From assembly GCF_900456775.1 (NCBI RefSeq), contig NZ_UAUL01000011.1:119566-183565 (forward strand): a DNA stretch of 64,000 nucleotides, in the 5' to 3' direction. The stretch comes from Sarcina ventriculi (GTDB taxonomy: Bacteria; Bacillota; Clostridia; Clostridiales; Clostridiaceae). The notes below the pieces were generated by a model. The model had not been told where the DNA came from, did no database searches, and worked only from the letters and a program-made list of their open reading frames with translations. This document shows positions 61,398 to 64,000 of this stretch, one piece after another. The translations under genes and the position numbers were made by a program. Within the stretch, counting starts at the first letter, position 1. Every line of letters begins with the position of its first letter.

Positions 61398-62420
61398 ATG
61401 TTTGTTCCCCAAAGGATTTTATTTGAGAAAAATGTCATGGAATATGATATTGCACAAAACATTTATAATGAATTTAAAGATAACAAAAAAATTGAAATAA
61501 TTGATTTAAGTTCTAATAGAATTAAGCAACATATACCAGGAAATAATATATATGATTTTTATAGAAATGGTAAAAACACTTTAGTTGTAGGAACTCAAAA
61601 AGTAAGTAAATTTCAAACTTGTAAGCCATCAGCCCATTATCAACTACCTTTATTATCTGGATGTATAGGTTATTGTCAGTATTGCTATTTAAATACTAAT
61701 TTAAGCGATAAGCCTTATGTTAAAATTAATGTAAACATAGATGATATTTTAAGTAAAGCTCAAGGATACATTGATGAAAGAATTCCAACCTCAACTATTT
61801 TTGAAGGTTCCAGTACATCTGATCCTGTTCCTGTTGAACCTTATAGTAATCTTTTAAAGAAATCTATTGAGTTTTTTGCAAATAGTGAGCATGGACGTTT
61901 TAGATTTGTTACAAAATTTGCAGATATAGATAGTTTGCTTAATATTGAGCACAATGATAAAACTGAAATTAGATTCACTATAAATACTCAAAAAGTTAGA
62001 GATAATTTTGAAGTAAGAACTGCTAATATAAATGATAGGATAGATGCTAGTATTAAAGCTATAAAATCAGATTACCCAGTTGGGTTTATTATTGCTCCTG
62101 TATTTATTTATGATGGCTGGAAAGATGAATATAAGCAAATTTTATTTGATTTAAAAAATAAATTACCTAGTGATTTGAAACATCCTTTAACGTTTGAGGT
62201 AATATCTCATAGATATACAATGAAAGCTAAGAATATTATAAATCAAATATTTCCTGATAATACTTTACCAATGACTGAAGAGGAAAGAACTTTTAAATAT
62301 GGGCAATTTGGATATGGTAAATACGTTTATCCTAAAGAAGAACTTAATAATTTAAAAGAGTTCTTTAAGACTACTATTGAAGAGATATTTCCTAATGGAA
62401 AAATTAAATACATTATCTGA
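61398..62420 (+). CDS. splB: Spore photoproduct lyase
   Basis: The 340-residue radical SAM enzyme repairs spore photoproduct during germination. The iron-sulfur cluster is Cys89-x3-Cys93-x2-Cys96 in GCIGYCQYCYL. SplB-specific blocks are TFKYGQFGYGKYVYPKEEL near the end and ISHRYTMKAK. The position of the hydrogen-donor Cys of Bacillus enzymes (FEAACTSD) is occupied by Ser (FEGSSTSD, about 136-142). GAGGTGATTTTTT gives the start. This marks a spore former. Ends at a bidirectional terminator. Confidence 0.95.
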   Translation: MFVPQRILFEKNVMEYDIAQNIYNEFKDNKKIEIIDLSSNRIKQHIPGNNIYDFYRNGKNTLVVGTQKVSKFQTCKPSAHYQLPLLSGCIGYCQYCYLNTNLSDKPYVKINVNIDDILSKAQGYIDERIPTSTIFEGSSTSDPVPVEPYSNLLKKSIEFFANSEHGRFRFVTKFADIDSLLNIEHNDKTEIRFTINTQKVRDNFEVRTANINDRIDASIKAIKSDYPVGFIIAPVFIYDGWKDEYKQILFDLKNKLPSDLKHPLTFEVISHRYTMKAKNIINQIFPDNTLPMTEEERTFKYGQFGYGKYVYPKEELNNLKEFFKTTIEEIFPNGKIKYII

Positions 62421-62424
62421 TTCC

Positions 62425-62463
62425 AACTAAAAAAGAGCTTTATATAAAGCTCTTTTTTAGTTA
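62425..62463. terminator. Bidirectional terminator
   Basis: AACTAAAAAAGAGCTTTA and its complement form an 18-bp stem with a TA loop, between convergent genes. Confidence 0.9.
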
Positions 62464-62471
62464 CATATGTA

Positions 62472-63644
62472 TTATAACATTTCATGAATAAGGTCAGCAG
62501 CTTTTTTATATCCACCACAACTTTTTAAAGATTTACCTATTTTTTCAGCATTTTCCTTAAAAGATTTGTTAGATAATATTTGATTTACTGCATTTTCTAT
62601 ATCTTTTGGAGTTGCACTTCCTATTAATGGTATTCCAGCCCCAAGCTCTGCTACTCTTCTTGCAACTAAAGGTTGGTCTCCGAATTGAGGAACAACAATT
62701 AAAGGAACTCCATTATATAGTCCTTCACTTGAGCTATTCATGCCACCATGAGTTATAAAAAGATCAACTTTCTTTAAAAGTTTAAGTTGTGGAACATAGT
62801 TAAATACTTTAAAGTTTTTAGGAATAGTTCTTAAATCCTCTATGTTAATTCTATTACCAATTGACATAACAACCATTATATCATCTCTAGAACCTAAAGC
62901 CTCGAAACAATTTTTATAAAAATCTAAATTTGCATTTGCAACTGTTCCAAGAGAAGCATAAATTACTTTTTTGTTATCCATATCCTCTATTTTAAAATCT
63001 TCAAGTTCATGTCTATTTGCTACTGATGGGCCAACAAATTTAAATGTTTCATCAAACTCATCTGCATAAGGTTGATAATATTTTGATGTAAATACAACTT
63101 TTAAATCTGCTCTATCTTTGTTAATAACATGGAAGATAGGATTACTTGTTGGATCTATTCTCATTTCTATTAAATCATCCTTAAGTTCTTTAAAAGCATC
63201 TATTATACTAACATCTGAATGAAAATTATTAAATAGATCTGCTATTAATTGATTATTTAAAGCAAATGTTGTTATGCTTCCAATAACTTTTTTTACATTA
63301 AACTTTTCTATAATACGAGTATCTACATATACAAAGTTATCAACAACTAGATAATCAAATTCACCTGTTTGTTGCATAGCTGTATCTATTGTCAATTTGT
63401 TTATTTTGATAAACTTTTTAGCCATGCTTACAGGGTTATCATTTCCTTCTGTGCTATTAAAACTTAAAACAGTATCTCCAGAATATCCAATAAATTTTGC
63501 TCCAACTTTTTCAAGCTTGTCTCTAAATATATCTGCAGTGATATAAACTATTTCATCACCTTTTTTTATTAGCTCTTCAACTAAACCAATGGTAGGGTTT
63601 ACATGTCCATGTCCTGGTATAATTAAAAATAATCCTCTTGCCAT
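62472..63644 (-). CDS. UGT-type (GT1, GT-B) glycosyltransferase, copy 2
   Basis: ATG 63644 lies 8 nt after AAGGAG; an upstream GTG is too close. The 390 residues are a clear paralogue of the enzyme at 46580-47779, with RGLFLIIPGHGHVNPTIGLV and THGGMNSSSEGLYNGVP. The donor and acceptor halves are complete. The middle third, where acceptor selectivity lies, diverges most, so it may use another acceptor. Same orientation as copy 1. Confidence 0.85.
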   Translation of the reverse strand: MARGLFLIIPGHGHVNPTIGLVEELIKKGDEIVYITADIFRDKLEKVGAKFIGYSGDTVLSFNSTEGNDNPVSMAKKFIKINKLTIDTAMQQTGEFDYLVVDNFVYVDTRIIEKFNVKKVIGSITTFALNNQLIADLFNNFHSDVSIIDAFKELKDDLIEMRIDPTSNPIFHVINKDRADLKVVFTSKYYQPYADEFDETFKFVGPSVANRHELEDFKIEDMDNKKVIYASLGTVANANLDFYKNCFEALGSRDDIMVVMSIGNRINIEDLRTIPKNFKVFNYVPQLKLLKKVDLFITHGGMNSSSEGLYNGVPLIVVPQFGDQPLVARRVAELGAGIPLIGSATPKDIENAVNQILSNKSFKENAEKIGKSLKSCGGYKKAADLIHEML

Positions 63645-64000
63645 ATTAATCACTCCTTTTTTAAAAAATGTATATATTAAGTATACTATAAAAAAATAAT
63701 TCTTACTATAAAGAGGTTACTTTTTTAATAAACCTTTACTTTTATATAAAAAATGATTTAAATTTTAACATTTTGTGAATTTTTAATATTATACAAGAAA
63801 AAATACTAAAGATATCGTTCCCAACTCTCTCTAAATCAAATTTTCATTTATAATATCTAGTATAAAAATTTAAAAATATATGTTATAACTAATATAAGTA
63901 AAAATTAAACCCTTTAGTATAAAATAATATGAAAATCAAAATATTTTAAAATGAAAATAAAATAATACATACATATTTTATATGATTTAAAGCAAATGAA
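63645..64000. other. Intergenic region without visible gene
   Basis: 356 bp of AT-rich DNA up to the window end. It holds the glycosyltransferase promoter region on the minus strand. I see no ORF with a ribosome site, no strong hairpin and no RNA gene. Confidence 0.5.

Overview
The window looks like the chromosome of a low-GC, endospore-forming Clostridium (sensu stricto type). The evidence is very AT-rich intergenic DNA, purine-rich Shine-Dalgarno sites, many hairpin-plus-T terminators, a spore photoproduct lyase, a SPOCS/DUF3794-like probable spore protein, and clostridial-type fermentation and metal genes. I cannot name the species. No rRNA, tRNA or CRISPR array was seen.

Layout. 1-8,700: short single genes, including two paralogous stand-alone ATP-cone proteins, a YceG-like/tail-anchored pair, a hexapeptide acyltransferase behind a MerR-type promoter, and a lone GmrSD-type (DUF262/DUF1524) nuclease. 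8,800-21,400: metabolic and transport genes (sugar O-acetyltransferase, Crp regulator divergent from two cupins, aldehyde dehydrogenase, amino-acid antiporter, esterases, HAD phosphatase, glyoxalase I), plus an atypical Xer-like recombinase convergent with a MORC/Hsp90-like ATPase. 21,400-28,700: a 1,579-residue secreted repeat protein with carbohydrate-binding-like modules, small membrane proteins, a second Crp protein and an exported beta-carbonic anhydrase. 29,000-33,430: a five-gene operon built around a P1B-type ATPase, with four HMA-like modules that carry a H-x3-R-x-R signature instead of CxxC. 33,500-47,800: spore protein, DXS-like transketolase (second MerR-type promoter), esterase, large coiled-coil/ankyrin protein, ThDP decarboxylase, NRAMP-like transporter, radical SAM/flavoprotein pair, ArsR regulator and a UGT-type glycosyltransferase.

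48,200-61,300 is an accessory island. It holds a LlaJI-like restriction-modification locus (two m5C methyltransferases, McrB-like GTPase R1, LlaJI-family R2, AIPR protein). Next come replication-initiator-like HTH proteins preceded by a palindrome array, a ribbon-helix-helix protein, an exported lipoprotein-like protein and a membrane-anchored Mrr nuclease. R1 appears interrupted by an in-frame stop. SplB and a second copy of the glycosyltransferase follow, so two directly oriented glycosyltransferase paralogues bracket the island.

The best candidates for new biology are the HMA/P-type ATPase operon, the pair of MerR-type promoters pointing to an unseen regulator, the palindrome array with an RBS-masking hairpin at the replication-like genes, and the composite defence island. 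ORF starts were moved where a Shine-Dalgarno site clearly supported an internal start. All functional calls come from reading motifs, not from database searches.
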